From Dyella jiangningensis (GTDB lineage: Bacteria; Pseudomonadota; Gammaproteobacteria; Xanthomonadales; Rhodanobacteraceae): DNA of 64,000 bases. The number at the start of each line of letters is the position of its first letter. The first letter of the stretch is position 1. Position numbers and translations under genes: made by a program. Positions 8,820-18,768 of the stretch are shown here, piece after piece. Location: assembly GCF_003264855.1 (NCBI RefSeq), contig NZ_NFZS01000006.1:1-64000 (forward strand), given 5' to 3'. The notes under the pieces were generated by a model. It did not search any database, had not been told where the DNA came from, and saw only the letters and a program-made list of their open reading frames with translations.

Positions 8820-11800
8820 TTAGGGGTGGAGGCTGGCGGCTTTGGGGTCGGCGGTGAGGTGGTGGGTGTCTGTTCGGCGCAGCAGGGCGTTGCGCCAGTG
8901 TTGTTGCTGCGCGCTGGTGGATTCGATGAGCCACTGCGGTTTGTTGGCGACCCAGGCGGCGACGGCCACGCCGTCTTCGTAGAGCACGCGGGTGCCGGTG
9001 ACGGCGGGGAGTTTGTTGCCGGCCAGCACGGTGCCCACGAGGTTGAGCGGGTCTGAGCCGCTGACGAGTACGAGTTCGCCTTGCGGCTCTTGCTGGCGGA
9101 TGGCGCGCAGGCGGCCGATGGCTTCGGGCAGGGCGAACTGTTCGCCGACCAGGCCTTCCACGAAGCGGCCGCCGCGGATTTCGCCGCGGGCTTCCAGGCG
9201 GTGGTAGACGCGCAGCAGTTCGCGCCAGCTGGGGAGCCAGGGGGCTTCGCGTTCGAGCAGCTTCCAGAAGACGACGCCGTAGCGGCGTAGGAGGGTGCGG
9301 GCGATGTGTTCGAGGGTTTCGGGGTCGGGCTTTCCGGCGCTGGCTGGGGGTTTCGCAAGACCCGCACCCTCATCCGGCCCTTCGGGCCACCTTCTCCCGG
9401 GGGAGAAGGAAGAGCTGGGGCGCACTAGCGACCAGCGACCTGCGTCTTCGACGCCGGTGAGCATGTGGCGGCGGAGGCGGCGGTGGCGGTGGGCGTCGCG
9501 TTTGGCGGCGGGCACCAGCAAGGCGCGCAGGCCGGCGAAGCTGTCGGCGGTGATGCGGCCGGCGGCGACGAGTTCGCCCAGGGCGTCTTCCAGTTCGGTA
9601 CGCAGCAGGTGCGTGGCGTGCATGAGTTCGTCGAAGAACAGGGCGCCTTCGTCACGCAGGGTGTCGAGCACGGCCTGGGCGCGTGAGGACACGGGGGTGT
9701 CCTGCACTTCTCCCGCGTTGGCGGCGGTGCTGGCCCATACCGGGACGCTGCGGCGCGGCAGCAGCACGATGGGCGTGGCGCGCACGGGGCCGCCGCCACT
9801 GCCGGTGCCGGTGCGCAGACGGCTCCAGCTGATGCGGCCGGCGCGGCACAGGTCGTCCAGCCAGGTGATGGAGTAGTCGTTGATGCGCGCGGGCAGCACT
9901 TCGGTTTCCCACGCGCCGGCGGCGGCCTCGTAGCCTTCGAGCTGGGTGAGCACGGCGGGCAGCGCGTCGGGGCCGCTGAGGCGTGCGCCGGGTGCGGCGT
10001 GCTGCCATTCGAACAGGAAGCGCATGAGGTCGCGGCGGCTGACCGGCTCGATCTCGCGGCGCAGGCGACCGATGGTATAGCGGTGGATGCGCGCGAGCAG
10101 ATGGCGCTCGCACCACTCGATGTCCTGCGTGCCGGGCGTGAAGTGGCCCTGCATCACGTAGCCTTCCGACTGCAGGCGCAGCAGGGTGAGGCCGATGTCG
10201 GACGCGGGTACGTGCAGCGACGCGGCGAGCTGCGGCACGGTGACAGGGCCGAGGCCGGTCAGGCGGCCGCGGACGAGTTCGAGCAGGGCGTCTTCGCGGG
10301 TCCAGGGTTGGGCGGCGTATTCGGCGGGGGCGGTGATGGGTGGATGGAGGGCGGCGTCCGGGTGGACGGATTGCCATTGGGGGAGTTTTTCGGCTGATGT
10401 CCATACGTCGGACTGAGGCAAGAGTGGCCCCTCACCCCGGCCCTCTCCTCGCTCCTCAAAGCCGCGGCCGTCCATGGCCGCTCCCCGCGTACCCCGGAGG
10501 GGAGAGGGAGCTAGGAGCGTCGCACGGTGATTCTTGGCGAGGGACTTGAGCCAGTCGTTCCAGCCTTCGTGGGTGTCGGCTTCGTGTTGGGTGATGCCGC
10601 CGAGGATGCCCAGGGCTTCGTGCATTTCGTCGGCGCTGCGCACTTGCGGCCACGCTTCTTCGCGGACGGAGGCGATGGCGTCTTCGTCGAGGCGGCCGAG
10701 GTCGTCGGCGCTGTCGGCGTCGGTCCAGCGGCGGGATTGCACGGCCTGGGTGCGGCGTTCTTCCAGCGGTGCGTCGTCGAGGTAGGCGTACGGCGCGGCG
10801 TTGAGCACTTCGCCGGCCAGCGGGCTGGGGGCGGCGAGATCGCGGGCGACGACGCGGATGGAGCCTTCTTCCAGCCCGCGCAGGATGTGCAGCAGACCGT
10901 CGACGTCCATCGCTTCGCGCAGGCAGTCGTGCAGGGTCTGGTTGACCAGCGGGTGATCGGGAATCTCGCGTTCGCCGGCAAGGTTTTCCGCGCAGGCCAC
11001 CTGGTCGGGGAAGACGGTGGCGAGCAGGTCTTCGCTCTTCATGCGCTGCAGTTGCGGTGGCACCTTGCGGCCGCCCTGGAAGCGCGGCAGGGCGAGCGCG
11101 GTGGTGGCGTTCCAGCGCCAGCGCACGGGAAACAGCGGCGCATCGAGCAGCGCCTGCACCAGCACGTCTTCGGCGGAATTGGAGTGCAGGTAACGCGCCA
11201 CTTCTTCCAGCGGGAAGCTGTGACTGGTGGACAACGACAGCACGATGGCGTCTTCGGTGGCGGCGGCCTGCAGTTCGAAGTTGAACTGGCGACAGAAGCG
11301 CTTGCGCAGCGCGAGACCCCAAGCGCGATTGATGCGGCTGCCCCACGGCGTATGGATGATGAGCTGGGTGCCGCCGGATTCGTCGAAGAAACGCTCGAAC
11401 ACGATGGTGTCCTGCGTGGGCAGCACGCCGAGCGCGGCCTTGGCGCCGGCCATATAGTCGGCCAGCTGCTGCGCGGCGGCTTCGTTGAGGCCCAGCGTGT
11501 GCATCAGCCAGTGCATGACGGCGGGCACGCCGCCTTCGTCGAGGCGCGTGGCGATCTCTTCGCGCAGGCGCGATACGCCGTGCGATAACTCGTTGGAGCG
11601 GCCCGGCGCTTCGCCCAGCCAGAACGGGATGTTCGGCGGCACGCCCTGCGCATCTTCCACGCGCAGGCGATCGCGCTCCACGCGGATGATGCGGTAGCTG
11701 GTGTTGCCCAGCTGGAACACGTCGCCGGCCAGGCTTTCCACGGCGAAGTCTTCGTTGACCGTGCCGATGATGGTGGCCTGCGGTTCGAGCACGACGAGGT

Positions 11801-13463
11801 AATCGGCCGTGTCGGGGATGGCGCCGCCCGACGTGATGGCAGTGAGTCGTGCATTGCGGCGCGCACGCAGTTGCTTGTGCACGGCGTCGCGATGGATGTA
11901 CGCGCTGCGCGGACCATGCCGCGTGGTGAAGCCATCGGCCAGCATGCGTACGGATTCGTCGAACTGCTGGCGCGTGAGGTTGCGATAGGGATAGGCGCGA
12001 CGCAGCGTGTCGTACAGCGCGTCTTCGCTCCATTCCTGGCAGGCCACTTCGGCGACGATCTGCTGCGCGAGCACGTCGAGCGGTTGCGGCGGCTGGATCA
12101 AGGTGTCGAGTTCGCCGCGACGCACGCAGTCGAGCAGCGCGGTGCATTCCACGAGATCGTCGCGCGTGGTCGGGAACAGGCGCGCTTTCGGCGTGCCGTT
12201 CACCGCGTGGCCGGAGCGGCCCGCGCGCTGCAGGAAGGCGGCGATGGAACGCGGCGAGCCCATCTGGCAGACGAGGTCCACATCGCCGATGTCGATGCCG
12301 AGCTCCAGCGATGCCGTGGCCACCAGCACCTTGAGGTCGCCGCGCTTGAGGCGCTGCTCGGCGTCGAGGCGCTGCTCCTTGGCGAGGCTGCCGTGGTGCG
12401 CAGCAACGGTCTCCTTGCCCATGCGTTCGGAGAGATGTCGCGCCACTCGCTCGGCGAGGCGACGCGTGTTGACGAACACGAGCGTGGTGCGATGCGTTTC
12501 GACGAGATGCGCCAGCTGGTTGTAGACCAGCTCCCAGCAGTCGTTGGACATCACCGATTCGAGCGGCACCGGAGGGACGACGATGGCGAGGTCGCGCTCG
12601 CGCGTGTGGCCGACGTCGATGATGTTGACGGTGTCTTTTTCGATTTCCTTCTCCCTGGGGAGAAGGTGGCCCGAAGGGTCGGATGAGGGTGCGGGGCTTG
12701 TGGCTTCGTTGATAAGAGCGGGGGTTCGCTTTGAACTAACACCATCGCGAGAGTGGCCCCTCACCCCGACCCTCTCCCCGGGGGGGAGAGGGAGTTGAGC
12801 GTGTGCGCCCACGAGAAACTTGGCGACTTCTTCAATCGGCTTCTGCGTCGCCGACAAGCCAATGCGCAGCAGCCTGCGCTGGCACAGCGACTCCAACCGC
12901 TCCAGCGACAGCGCCAGGTGCGCGCCACGCTTGCTCGACGCCAGCGCGTGGATTTCATCCACGATCACCGTGCGCGTACCCGACAGCATGCGGCGGCCCG
13001 ATTCGGAGCCGAGCAGGATGTAGAGCGATTCGGGCGTGGTCACCAGGATGTGCGGGGCCTGCTTGCGCATGCTGTTGCGCTCGGCCTGCGGGGTGTCGCC
13101 GGTGCGTACGGCCGTGCGGATGTCCACGTCGGGCAGGCCCATCGCGGCGAGTTGCGCACGGATGCCTTCGAGCGGGGCTTCCAGGTTGATGCGGATGTCG
13201 TTGGACAGCGCCTTCAGCGGCGACACGTAGACGATGGAGGTGACGTCTTCTAGCGTGCCACCGTTTTCCACGCCTTCGCGCACCAGCGTATCAATGGCGG
13301 CGAGAAAGGCGGTGAGCGTCTTGCCCGAACCTGTCGGGGCGGCCACGAGCGTATGACGGCCCGCCCGAATGGACGGCCAGGCGGCTTTTTGCGGCGCCGT
13401 GGGCTCGCTGAACGCGCCCTGGAACCAGGCCGCGACGGCGGGATGAAAATCGTGCAGTGGCAT
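8820..13463 (-). CDS. lhr: Large ATP-dependent helicase Lhr with in-frame palindromic insertions
   Basis: Superfamily 2 DExH helicase of the Lhr family, DNA-stimulated 3'-5' helicases linked to DNA repair. Seen: Walker A APTGSGKT (about 42-49), [13 protein letters not shown] (about 168-180), IGLSAT (about 201-206), and the second RecA domain with [19 protein letters not shown] and QRAGRSGH, followed by the long Lhr-specific winged-helix and C-terminal region. The product is 1547 residues, about 110 more than typical Pseudomonas-type Lhr. The excess is explained by three low-complexity segments at about 222-278, 983-1014 and 1345-1372, whose DNA matches palindromic intergenic repeats. The frame stays open across all three. 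No partner gene is adjacent. Confidence 0.93.
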   Translation of the reverse strand: MPLHDFHPAVAAWFQGAFSEPTAPQKAAWPSIRAGRHTLVAAPTGSGKTLTAFLAAIDTLVREGVENGGTLEDVTSIVYVSPLKALSNDIRINLEAPLEGIRAQLAAMGLPDVDIRTAVRTGDTPQAERNSMRKQAPHILVTTPESLYILLGSESGRRMLSGTRTVIVDEIHALASSKRGAHLALSLERLESLCQRRLLRIGLSATQKPIEEVAKFLVGAHAQLPLPPGERVGVRGHSRDGVSSKRTPALINEATSPAPSSDPSGHLLPREKEIEKDTVNIIDVGHTRERDLAIVVPPVPLESVMSNDCWELVYNQLAHLVETHRTTLVFVNTRRLAERVARHLSERMGKETVAAHHGSLAKEQRLDAEQRLKRGDLKVLVATASLELGIDIGDVDLVCQMGSPRSIAAFLQRAGRSGHAVNGTPKARLFPTTRDDLVECTALLDCVRRGELDTLIQPPQPLDVLAQQIVAEVACQEWSEDALYDTLRRAYPYRNLTRQQFDESVRMLADGFTTRHGPRSAYIHRDAVHKQLRARRNARLTAITSGGAIPDTADYLVVLEPQATIIGTVNEDFAVESLAGDVFQLGNTSYRIIRVERDRLRVEDAQGVPPNIPFWLGEAPGRSNELSHGVSRLREEIATRLDEGGVPAVMHWLMHTLGLNEAAAQQLADYMAGAKAALGVLPTQDTIVFERFFDESGGTQLIIHTPWGSRINRAWGLALRKRFCRQFNFELQAAATEDAIVLSLSTSHSFPLEEVARYLHSNSAEDVLVQALLDAPLFPVRWRWNATTALALPRFQGGRKVPPQLQRMKSEDLLATVFPDQVACAENLAGEREIPDHPLVNQTLHDCLREAMDVDGLLHILRGLEEGSIRVVARDLAAPSPLAGEVLNAAPYAYLDDAPLEERRTQAVQSRRWTDADSADDLGRLDEDAIASVREEAWPQVRSADEMHEALGILGGITQHEADTHEGWNDWLKSLAKNHRATLLAPSPLRGTRGAAMDGRGFEERGEGRGEGPLLPQSDVWTSAEKLPQWQSVHPDAALHPPITAPAEYAAQPWTREDALLELVRGRLTGLGPVTVPQLAASLHVPASDIGLTLLRLQSEGYVMQGHFTPGTQDIEWCERHLLARIHRYTIGRLRREIEPVSRRDLMRFLFEWQHAAPGARLSGPDALPAVLTQLEGYEAAAGAWETEVLPARINDYSITWLDDLCRAGRISWSRLRTGTGSGGGPVRATPIVLLPRRSVPVWASTAANAGEVQDTPVSSRAQAVLDTLRDEGALFFDELMHATHLLRTELEDALGELVAAGRITADSFAGLRALLVPAAKRDAHRHRRLRRHMLTGVEDAGRWSLVRPSSSFSPGRRWPEGPDEGAGLAKPPASAGKPDPETLEHIARTLLRRYGVVFWKLLEREAPWLPSWRELLRVYHRLEARGEIRGGRFVEGLVGEQFALPEAIGRLRAIRQQEPQGELVLVSGSDPLNLVGTVLAGNKLPAVTGTRVLYEDGVAVAAWVANKPQWLIESTSAQQQHWRNALLRRTDTHHLTADPKAASLHP
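9345..9420. repeat. Palindromic repeat inside lhr (copy 3)
   Basis: The stretch has CTTCTCCCGGGGGAGAAG with a flanking part reading CATCCGGCCCTTCGGGCCAC. A very similar unit occurs at about 12645-12700 in the same gene. On the coding strand it is translated as [17 protein letters not shown]. Confidence 0.75.
10425..10515. repeat. Palindromic repeat inside lhr (copy 2)
   Basis: The outer parts GGCCCCTCACCCCGGCCCTC and GGAGGGGAGAGGGAG match the repeat at 12750-12797 and at 48143-48180, with an extra inner palindrome around CGCGGCCGTCCATGGCCGC. It is translated in frame within Lhr as a glycine/arginine-rich segment. Confidence 0.7.
12640..12800. repeat. Two palindromic repeats side by side inside lhr (copy 1)
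   Basis: A unit with TTCTCCCTGGGGAGAAGG (about 12645-12700) is followed after a short spacer by a unit with CCTCTCCCCGGGGGGGAGAG (about 12750-12797). The second matches the intergenic copy at 48143-48180, and the first matches the copy at 9345-9420. Together they add about 55 codons to lhr. Confidence 0.78.
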
Positions 13464-13667
13464 GGGCTTAGGCGTGGCCGGCAGGCGGCTTCAGAGTAAC
13501 CCGAGATGGGGGCGGCGGGGTCGTTTGGCAACGCGCAGGCGAAAAGTTCTACTTTCGTTAACCACCTTCTTTCGATGACAATAGCGTGACGCCGCCGTAC
13601 GCCTTGGTATGTTCTTGCGGCGTACTTTGCTTGCCGTTGCCTTCCTATCATTTCCGGGGAATTTCCA

Positions 13668-15929
13668 ATGACCGCCGCCAGCCCGACGCGCTTCGCCGTG
13701 CTTGCCCTTTCCATTGCCAGCGCCCTCGCCATGGGTGCTGCCTCCTCCGCCCACGCACAGGACGCGACGGCACAACAGAATACGGCCGCCAAGCCCAGCA
13801 AGGCTGTTGAACTGGCCACCGTGAACGTGACGGCTGAAAAGCGCGTCGAGAATCTGCAGAAGGTGCCGATCTCGATGACCGTGCTGACGCCGGCGCAGCT
13901 CGACAACTACGGCCAGTCCGGCGACACCGTGCTTCAGCTCGCCAGCCGCGCGCCGAGCGTGTACGCCGAAACCTCGTACGGCCGTGAGTTCCCGCGCTTC
14001 TACATCCGCGGCCTCGGCAACAGCGACTTCGACCTCAATGCATCGCAGCCGGTGTCGATGGTGTACGACGACATCGTGCAGGAAAACCCGATCCTCAAGG
14101 GTTTCCCGCTGTTCGACCTGCAGCAGGTGGAAGTGCTGCGTGGCCCGCAGGGCACCATGTTCGGCCGCAACTCGCCGGCCGGCGTGATCAAGTTCGATTC
14201 GGTGAAGCCGAGCCAGGACACCAGCGGCTACGCGCGCGTGTCGTACGGCACCAAGGGCACGGCGAATGCCGAGGCCGCGCTGGGCGGTTCGCTGGGCGGC
14301 CACTGGTCGGGTCGCGTGTCGGCGCTGGCGCAGCATCGCGACGGCTGGATCGACAACGGCTACACCGGCGAGAAGGATGCGCTGGGTGCCTATAACGACC
14401 GCGCCATCCGCCTGCAGGCGATGTACGACAACGATGGTTTCAACGCGCTGCTCAACGCACACGCGCGCTGGCTCGACGGCAGCGCGATGGTGAACCGCGC
14501 GAACGCAATCCCGCTGGGCAGCGACAGCCTGGTGCCGGGCTTCCAGCGCGACACGGTGTACCAGGACGGCCGCAACCGCCAGCATCTGTTCTCGTGGGGC
14601 AGCAATGCGCACCTCACCTGGAACCTGGGCGACTACACCTTCACCTCGATCACCGGCTTCGAGAAGGCCACCACGTACAGCCTGGGCGACGTGGACGGCG
14701 GCATCGCCATCCCGCTGAATCCGAGCCAGGACAAGTACGTCACGCCGTTCCCGTCCGAGACGGCCGACGCGCTGCCGCATGACAACCAGATCACGCAGGA
14801 ATTCCGCCTGGCCAGCAATCCGCAGGACCAGCTGAACTGGCAGGTGGGCGCGTACTACTTCTACGAAGACATCGCGATCGTCAATTACGACTACGCCACG
14901 CTCAACAACCACGCGATGGACGGCTATGCGCAGCAGAGCCAGACCACGCGCGCCTGGGCGGGCTTCGGTTCGGTGGACTATCGCCTCACCGACAGTTTCG
15001 ACGTGCGCGCCGGTGCGCGTTACTCGCACGACTCGCGCGATTTCCATGTGGACCGCCTCCTCTCGCCGATCGGCGGCGGCCCGCTGTCGCTGAGCGCCAA
15101 CCCGCATGACGCGCGCTGGAGCGGCGACCTCACCGGCACCTGGACGCTCAACCCGAACGTCAACGTGTACGGCCGCATCGCCAACGGCTTCCGCGCACCC
15201 AGCGTGCAGGGCCGCGTGCTGTTCGCCGACTTCATCTCGCAGGCCAAGCCCGAGACGATCACCTCGTACGAGCTGGGCGTGAAGACCACCGGCATGGACA
15301 ACCGCCTGCGTTTCAACGCGGACGTCTACAACTACATCATGCACAACGAGCAGCTCACCGCGGTGGGCGGCGACATCAACGTCACGCGCCTGATCAACGC
15401 GAAGAAGACCGAAGGCTACGGCGCCGAGTTCGATCTGGAGGCCTACCTCACGCCGAACTTCATCCTCACCGCCGGCGGCAGCTACAACCACACCGAGCTG
15501 AAGGATCCGAACCTGGCCGTGGCGGTGTGTGGCTCGGGCTGCACGGTGACCGACCCGCTCAATGCGCAGGGCAACGCGCTGGTGGACGGCAACCCGCTGC
15601 CGAACGCCCCGAAGTGGATCGGCAACCTCACGGCACGCTACGGCATCCCGTACGGCGAGAGCGGGGAGTTCTTCATCTACACCGACTGGAGCTACCGCAG
15701 CGAGGTGAACTTCTTCCTGTACCAGTCGGAAGAGTTCCGCAGCAAGCCGGTGCTCGAGGGTGGCCTGCGCGTGGGCTACAACTGGGATTTCGGCAAGCGC
15801 GAAATCGCCCTGTACGGCCGCAACATCACCAACAAGCAGTACATCACCGGTGCGATCGACTTCAACAACCGCACCGCGTTCGTCAACGACCCGCGCATCC
15901 TCGGCGTGGAGTTCCGCGCCGACTTCTAA
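13668..15929 (+). CDS. TonB-dependent outer-membrane receptor
   Basis: A 753-residue outer-membrane receptor that would import a substrate using energy from TonB-ExbBD. Signal peptide about 1-30 (cut after SSAHA), TonB-box-like ELATVNVTAEKR (about 47-58), plug domain about 60-170 with LRGPQGTMFGRNSPAGVIKF, then a 22-strand-type barrel closing with the terminal phenylalanine of FRADF. Many receptors of this type in Xanthomonadales take up siderophores or plant-derived sugars, but nothing here fixes the ligand. It is divergent from lhr and followed by a strong terminator, so probably monocistronic. The start is supported by position and by the signal peptide; a GGGGAA run lies just upstream. 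Confidence 0.9.
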   Translation: MTAASPTRFAVLALSIASALAMGAASSAHAQDATAQQNTAAKPSKAVELATVNVTAEKRVENLQKVPISMTVLTPAQLDNYGQSGDTVLQLASRAPSVYAETSYGREFPRFYIRGLGNSDFDLNASQPVSMVYDDIVQENPILKGFPLFDLQQVEVLRGPQGTMFGRNSPAGVIKFDSVKPSQDTSGYARVSYGTKGTANAEAALGGSLGGHWSGRVSALAQHRDGWIDNGYTGEKDALGAYNDRAIRLQAMYDNDGFNALLNAHARWLDGSAMVNRANAIPLGSDSLVPGFQRDTVYQDGRNRQHLFSWGSNAHLTWNLGDYTFTSITGFEKATTYSLGDVDGGIAIPLNPSQDKYVTPFPSETADALPHDNQITQEFRLASNPQDQLNWQVGAYYFYEDIAIVNYDYATLNNHAMDGYAQQSQTTRAWAGFGSVDYRLTDSFDVRAGARYSHDSRDFHVDRLLSPIGGGPLSLSANPHDARWSGDLTGTWTLNPNVNVYGRIANGFRAPSVQGRVLFADFISQAKPETITSYELGVKTTGMDNRLRFNADVYNYIMHNEQLTAVGGDINVTRLINAKKTEGYGAEFDLEAYLTPNFILTAGGSYNHTELKDPNLAVAVCGSGCTVTDPLNAQGNALVDGNPLPNAPKWIGNLTARYGIPYGESGEFFIYTDWSYRSEVNFFLYQSEEFRSKPVLEGGLRVGYNWDFGKREIALYGRNITNKQYITGAIDFNNRTAFVNDPRILGVEFRADF

Positions 15930-15952
15930 GGTCCGGCGGACGATCGACCTCG

Positions 15953-15981
15953 AAGGGAGCGGCCTGGCCGCTCCCTTTTTT
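15953..15981 (+). terminator. Rho-independent terminator after the TonB-dependent receptor
   Basis: GGGAGCGGCC and GGCCGCTCCC form a near-perfect stem followed at once by six T residues, 24 bases after the receptor stop codon. Confidence 0.88.
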
Positions 15982-16048
15982 GGCGCTGCATGCGCCATGG
16001 CGCGCCGGCTTGATGCAGAATCCGGATCTTTCACCACGAGGCCAGCGT

Positions 16049-16894
16049 GTGAACCACCCGGGCGACCACCGCAACGAGCAGCTTCTCACCATGCCCGACG
16101 GGCAGCCGCTGTTCGTGCGGGATTGGCCGCATGCACGCGCGCATGATGCGGTGCTGATCGTGCATGGGCTGGGTGAGCACAGCGGCCGCTACGAGCGGCT
16201 GGCCCAGTGGTTCCACACCCGCGGCTACGCCGTGCGCAGCTACGACCAGCGCGGCCACGGCCGCACGCCCGGCACGCGCGGCGCCTTGAGCCATGCCGAC
16301 GACCTGCTGGAAGACCTGGCCACCGTCTACAACGGCTACGCCGCCACCCTGCCCCGCCCGCCGCTACTGCTCGGCCACAGCATGGGCGGCCTGGTGGCTG
16401 CGCGCACCGTGCTGGATCGGCGCGTACGTCCGCCGGCGCTGGTGCTGTCGTCGCCGGCGTTGAGGACGTGGGAATCGAAGTTCATGCAGCGGTTGGCCGG
16501 GGTATTGGCCAAGGTGGCACCGAACCTGCCACTGCCGAACGGGCTGCCGTTCGACAAGCTTTCGCACGATACCCAGATCGAGCCCGCCTACCGCGGCGAC
16601 CCGCTGCGCCATGGCTGGATCACGCCACGGCTGGCCGATTTCATCTTCCGCGCCGGTGACGCATGCATTGGCGACGCCACCCGCCTGGCCGTACCCACGC
16701 TGTTGCTGGTCGCCGGTTCGGACAAGCTGGTCGACCCCTCCGGCAGCCGCGATTTCTCCGCCGCCGCCTGGGCCGGCAACCACCTCACCACGCGTTATTT
16801 CGATGCGCTGTACCACGAGCTGTTCAACGAGGCGGAGCCGGCGAGAAGCCAGGTGTTGAAGCAGCTGGGGGATTGGTTGCAGAAGCGGGCGTAA
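16049..16894 (+). CDS. Alpha/beta hydrolase, monoacylglycerol-lipase type
   Basis: A 281-residue serine hydrolase of the lysophospholipase/monoacylglycerol lipase group. The oxyanion motif HGLGEHSGR (about 38-46), nucleophile elbow GHSMGG (about 111-116), acid in SDKLVDP (about 227-233) and histidine in ALYHELFNE (about 257-265) form a complete catalytic triad. No signal peptide, so cytosolic or membrane-associated. The GTG at 16049 is chosen because GAGG lies upstream and the protein then begins at the usual family position; an ATG at 16013 is possible but has no ribosome binding site. Confidence 0.87.
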   Translation: MNHPGDHRNEQLLTMPDGQPLFVRDWPHARAHDAVLIVHGLGEHSGRYERLAQWFHTRGYAVRSYDQRGHGRTPGTRGALSHADDLLEDLATVYNGYAATLPRPPLLLGHSMGGLVAARTVLDRRVRPPALVLSSPALRTWESKFMQRLAGVLAKVAPNLPLPNGLPFDKLSHDTQIEPAYRGDPLRHGWITPRLADFIFRAGDACIGDATRLAVPTLLLVAGSDKLVDPSGSRDFSAAAWAGNHLTTRYFDALYHELFNEAEPARSQVLKQLGDWLQKRA

Positions 16895-16911
16895 CGCGCG
16901 CCGTCTCTACC

Positions 16912-17608
16912 CTGTTGGAGCACACCCAGTGCGCGAAAAGCCTGCGGAGAGGTACGACGAATCTCCGCGATCGCGCACAGGGTGCGCTCCTACAAAAAAG
17001 CAGGATTGGGCGCGTGGGGTATCTCTGCCGTTGTGGGGGCGCACCCTGTGCGCGACAAACCTGCGAAACGGCAGCGACGAATCTTCGCGGTCGCCCACAG
17101 GGTGAGCTCCCACAAGCATTCGCTACGGCTTCGCCAAAACACTGCCCTTCACCTGTAGGAGCGCACCCAGTGCGCGAAAAGCCTACGGAGCGGCAACGGC
17201 GAACCTCTGCGATCGCGCACTGGGTGCGCTCCTACAAAGGGACCGCTCCGCCCGCGCCAAATGAATCCTCTTTTCTGTGGGAGCGCACCCTGTGCGCGAC
17301 AAACCTACGAAGCGGTGACGACGAGGCGCCGCGATCGCGCACTGGGTGCGCTCCTACAAGAGAACCGCACTGCCCGCTCCACGACACCTTGTCTCTCCTT
17401 GTAGGAGCGCACCCAGTGCGCGAAGAGCCTATCCCCCAAGGGGCCTCGCGGAGCGGTGACGATGAGGCGCTGCAGTCGCGCACAGGGTGCGCTCCCACAT
17501 GGTGGCGGCGTGTACACAGATCTCTCTGTAGGAGCGCACCCAGTGCGCGAAAAGCCTACAGAGCGGCCACGACGAGCCCACGATCGCGCACTGGGTGCGC
17601 TCCTACAA
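16912..17608. repeat. Tandem array of six REP/BIME-type hairpin units
   Basis: Six units begin near 16912, 17031, 17154, 17276, 17400 and 17527. Each has a left arm like TGTAGGAGCGCACCCAGTGC and a right arm that is its reverse complement, around a centre resembling AAAAGCCTACGGAGCGGCAA. Units are 82-100 bp, spacers are 26-40 bp of unrelated sequence, and the period is 119-127 bp. No protein is encoded. Lone pairs or single arms of the same family occur at 31991, 32774, 47208, 48243 and 63553. Confidence 0.93.
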
Positions 17609-17652
17609 AGGAATGCGCAACCTACGCCACGGCGCAGAAAGAACACGGCGCG

Positions 17653-18555
17653 CTACAACCACTCCCGCTTGCCGGTGAACACGATGGTGAGCCACTCCAC
17701 CCGGATATCACTGCCGAGGCGGTGGGCGATCTGGCTGCGGACTTCGTCGATCGATTCCATGGTGCCCAGCGGGCGCGAAGGATCGACCAGGATGTGGATG
17801 TCGATGAAGCGCATGCGGCCGATCTTGGCGACGTAGCTGCTGAAGTCGAGGTAGCCGCGCTCGTGCACCATGGCCTGCATCACCGCGCGCACGCGCTGGT
17901 CGAGCGCATCGGGGGCCAGTTGCAGTACTTCGCGCAGCGCCTGCCACAGGCTGCCCAGGGGCAGCGGCAGCAGCACGACGACGAGCAGCAGCAGGATGGC
18001 GGAGTCGATGTAGCGCGTCCAATGATCGAGCGTGCCGCCCTCGATGACCGCCGCCAACGCAAAGCCGATCAACACCGCGATGCTGATGCAGCCGCCGATC
18101 AGCCAGCCGCGCGCATCGAGTTGCACCAGCACCGAGCCCAGCTGCTTCGACTGGCGGTTCATCTGGTAGGCCATGCCCATGCTGACCACGCTCATCACCA
18201 CCGCCCATGCGGCGCCGAGGCCGAAGGCGATTTCGTGGCCGCCGGTCAGCAGGTCGTGCAGGGCGGTGAAGGCGGCGTAGCTGCAGATGGCGGTGAGTAC
18301 GGTGGCGTTGAACACCACCATCAGCGGTTCGAGGTGCCAGTAGCCGAACTGGAAACGCCGGCTGCCTTCGCTGGAGACCAGGCGCGACACCAGCAGCGAT
18401 CCGCCGGTGAGCACGACGTCGACCAGCGAGTAGAAACCGTCGAACGCGATCGCCTGCGAACGCATCAGCAGGCCCACGGCGACACAGGCAACGCCAACGA
18501 CGAAGGTGACGGCAATCGACAGGCGCAGCTGGCGTTGTTCGCGAGTGGTATCCAT
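17653..18555 (-). CDS. Cation diffusion facilitator-like transporter
   Basis: A 300-residue inner-membrane protein with about five or six hydrophobic segments and a soluble C-terminal domain (about 210-300; IDIHILVDPSRPLGTMESID), the CDF layout for divalent metal efflux. Characterised members use an Asp/His quartet in helices 2 and 5. Here helix 2 reads FDGFYSLVD, with only the second Asp in the usual place, and the helix-5 motif is LDARGWLIGG in place of HxxxD. The transport site is therefore atypical and metal specificity is uncertain. The start at 18555 is chosen over 18609, since neither has a strong ribosome binding site and the shorter form matches the family. Confidence 0.8.
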   Translation of the reverse strand: MDTTREQRQLRLSIAVTFVVGVACVAVGLLMRSQAIAFDGFYSLVDVVLTGGSLLVSRLVSSEGSRRFQFGYWHLEPLMVVFNATVLTAICSYAAFTALHDLLTGGHEIAFGLGAAWAVVMSVVSMGMAYQMNRQSKQLGSVLVQLDARGWLIGGCISIAVLIGFALAAVIEGGTLDHWTRYIDSAILLLLVVVLLPLPLGSLWQALREVLQLAPDALDQRVRAVMQAMVHERGYLDFSSYVAKIGRMRFIDIHILVDPSRPLGTMESIDEVRSQIAHRLGSDIRVEWLTIVFTGKREWL

Positions 18556-18768
18556 ACGAAAGCCAGTCCCCAGGAGGTCAACGGAAACCACGGATGCACC
18601 GCCGAACACCGGCGCGATCGCCGGCGGCTTCGTGGCGAATTATATGGTGCAGTCCGCCGTCGCCGCTCCGTGAAAGTATGGCGCGGACGCGGCCTGCTCC
18701 TTCACGTTTTGCTTCCACAAAGCGCGCCAGCATGCTCGACGCCTCTGTGCCATCGCCCGGGTGTTGCC

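Noticed and set aside
8820-13463. Frameshifts or sequencing errors explaining the long Lhr
   Set aside because: The frame is open throughout, all helicase motifs lie in one frame, and the extra segments match palindromic repeats found elsewhere in the window.
13491-16037. 848-codon open frame opposite the TonB-dependent receptor
   Set aside because: Long antisense frames are common in GC-rich DNA. The plus-strand product has a signal peptide, plug and barrel, and the antisense product matches nothing.
16912-17608. CRISPR array
   Set aside because: Repeats are about 85 bp with internal dyad symmetry and variable centres, spacers vary in length, no cas genes are near, and single copies occur elsewhere. 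This is REP/BIME DNA.
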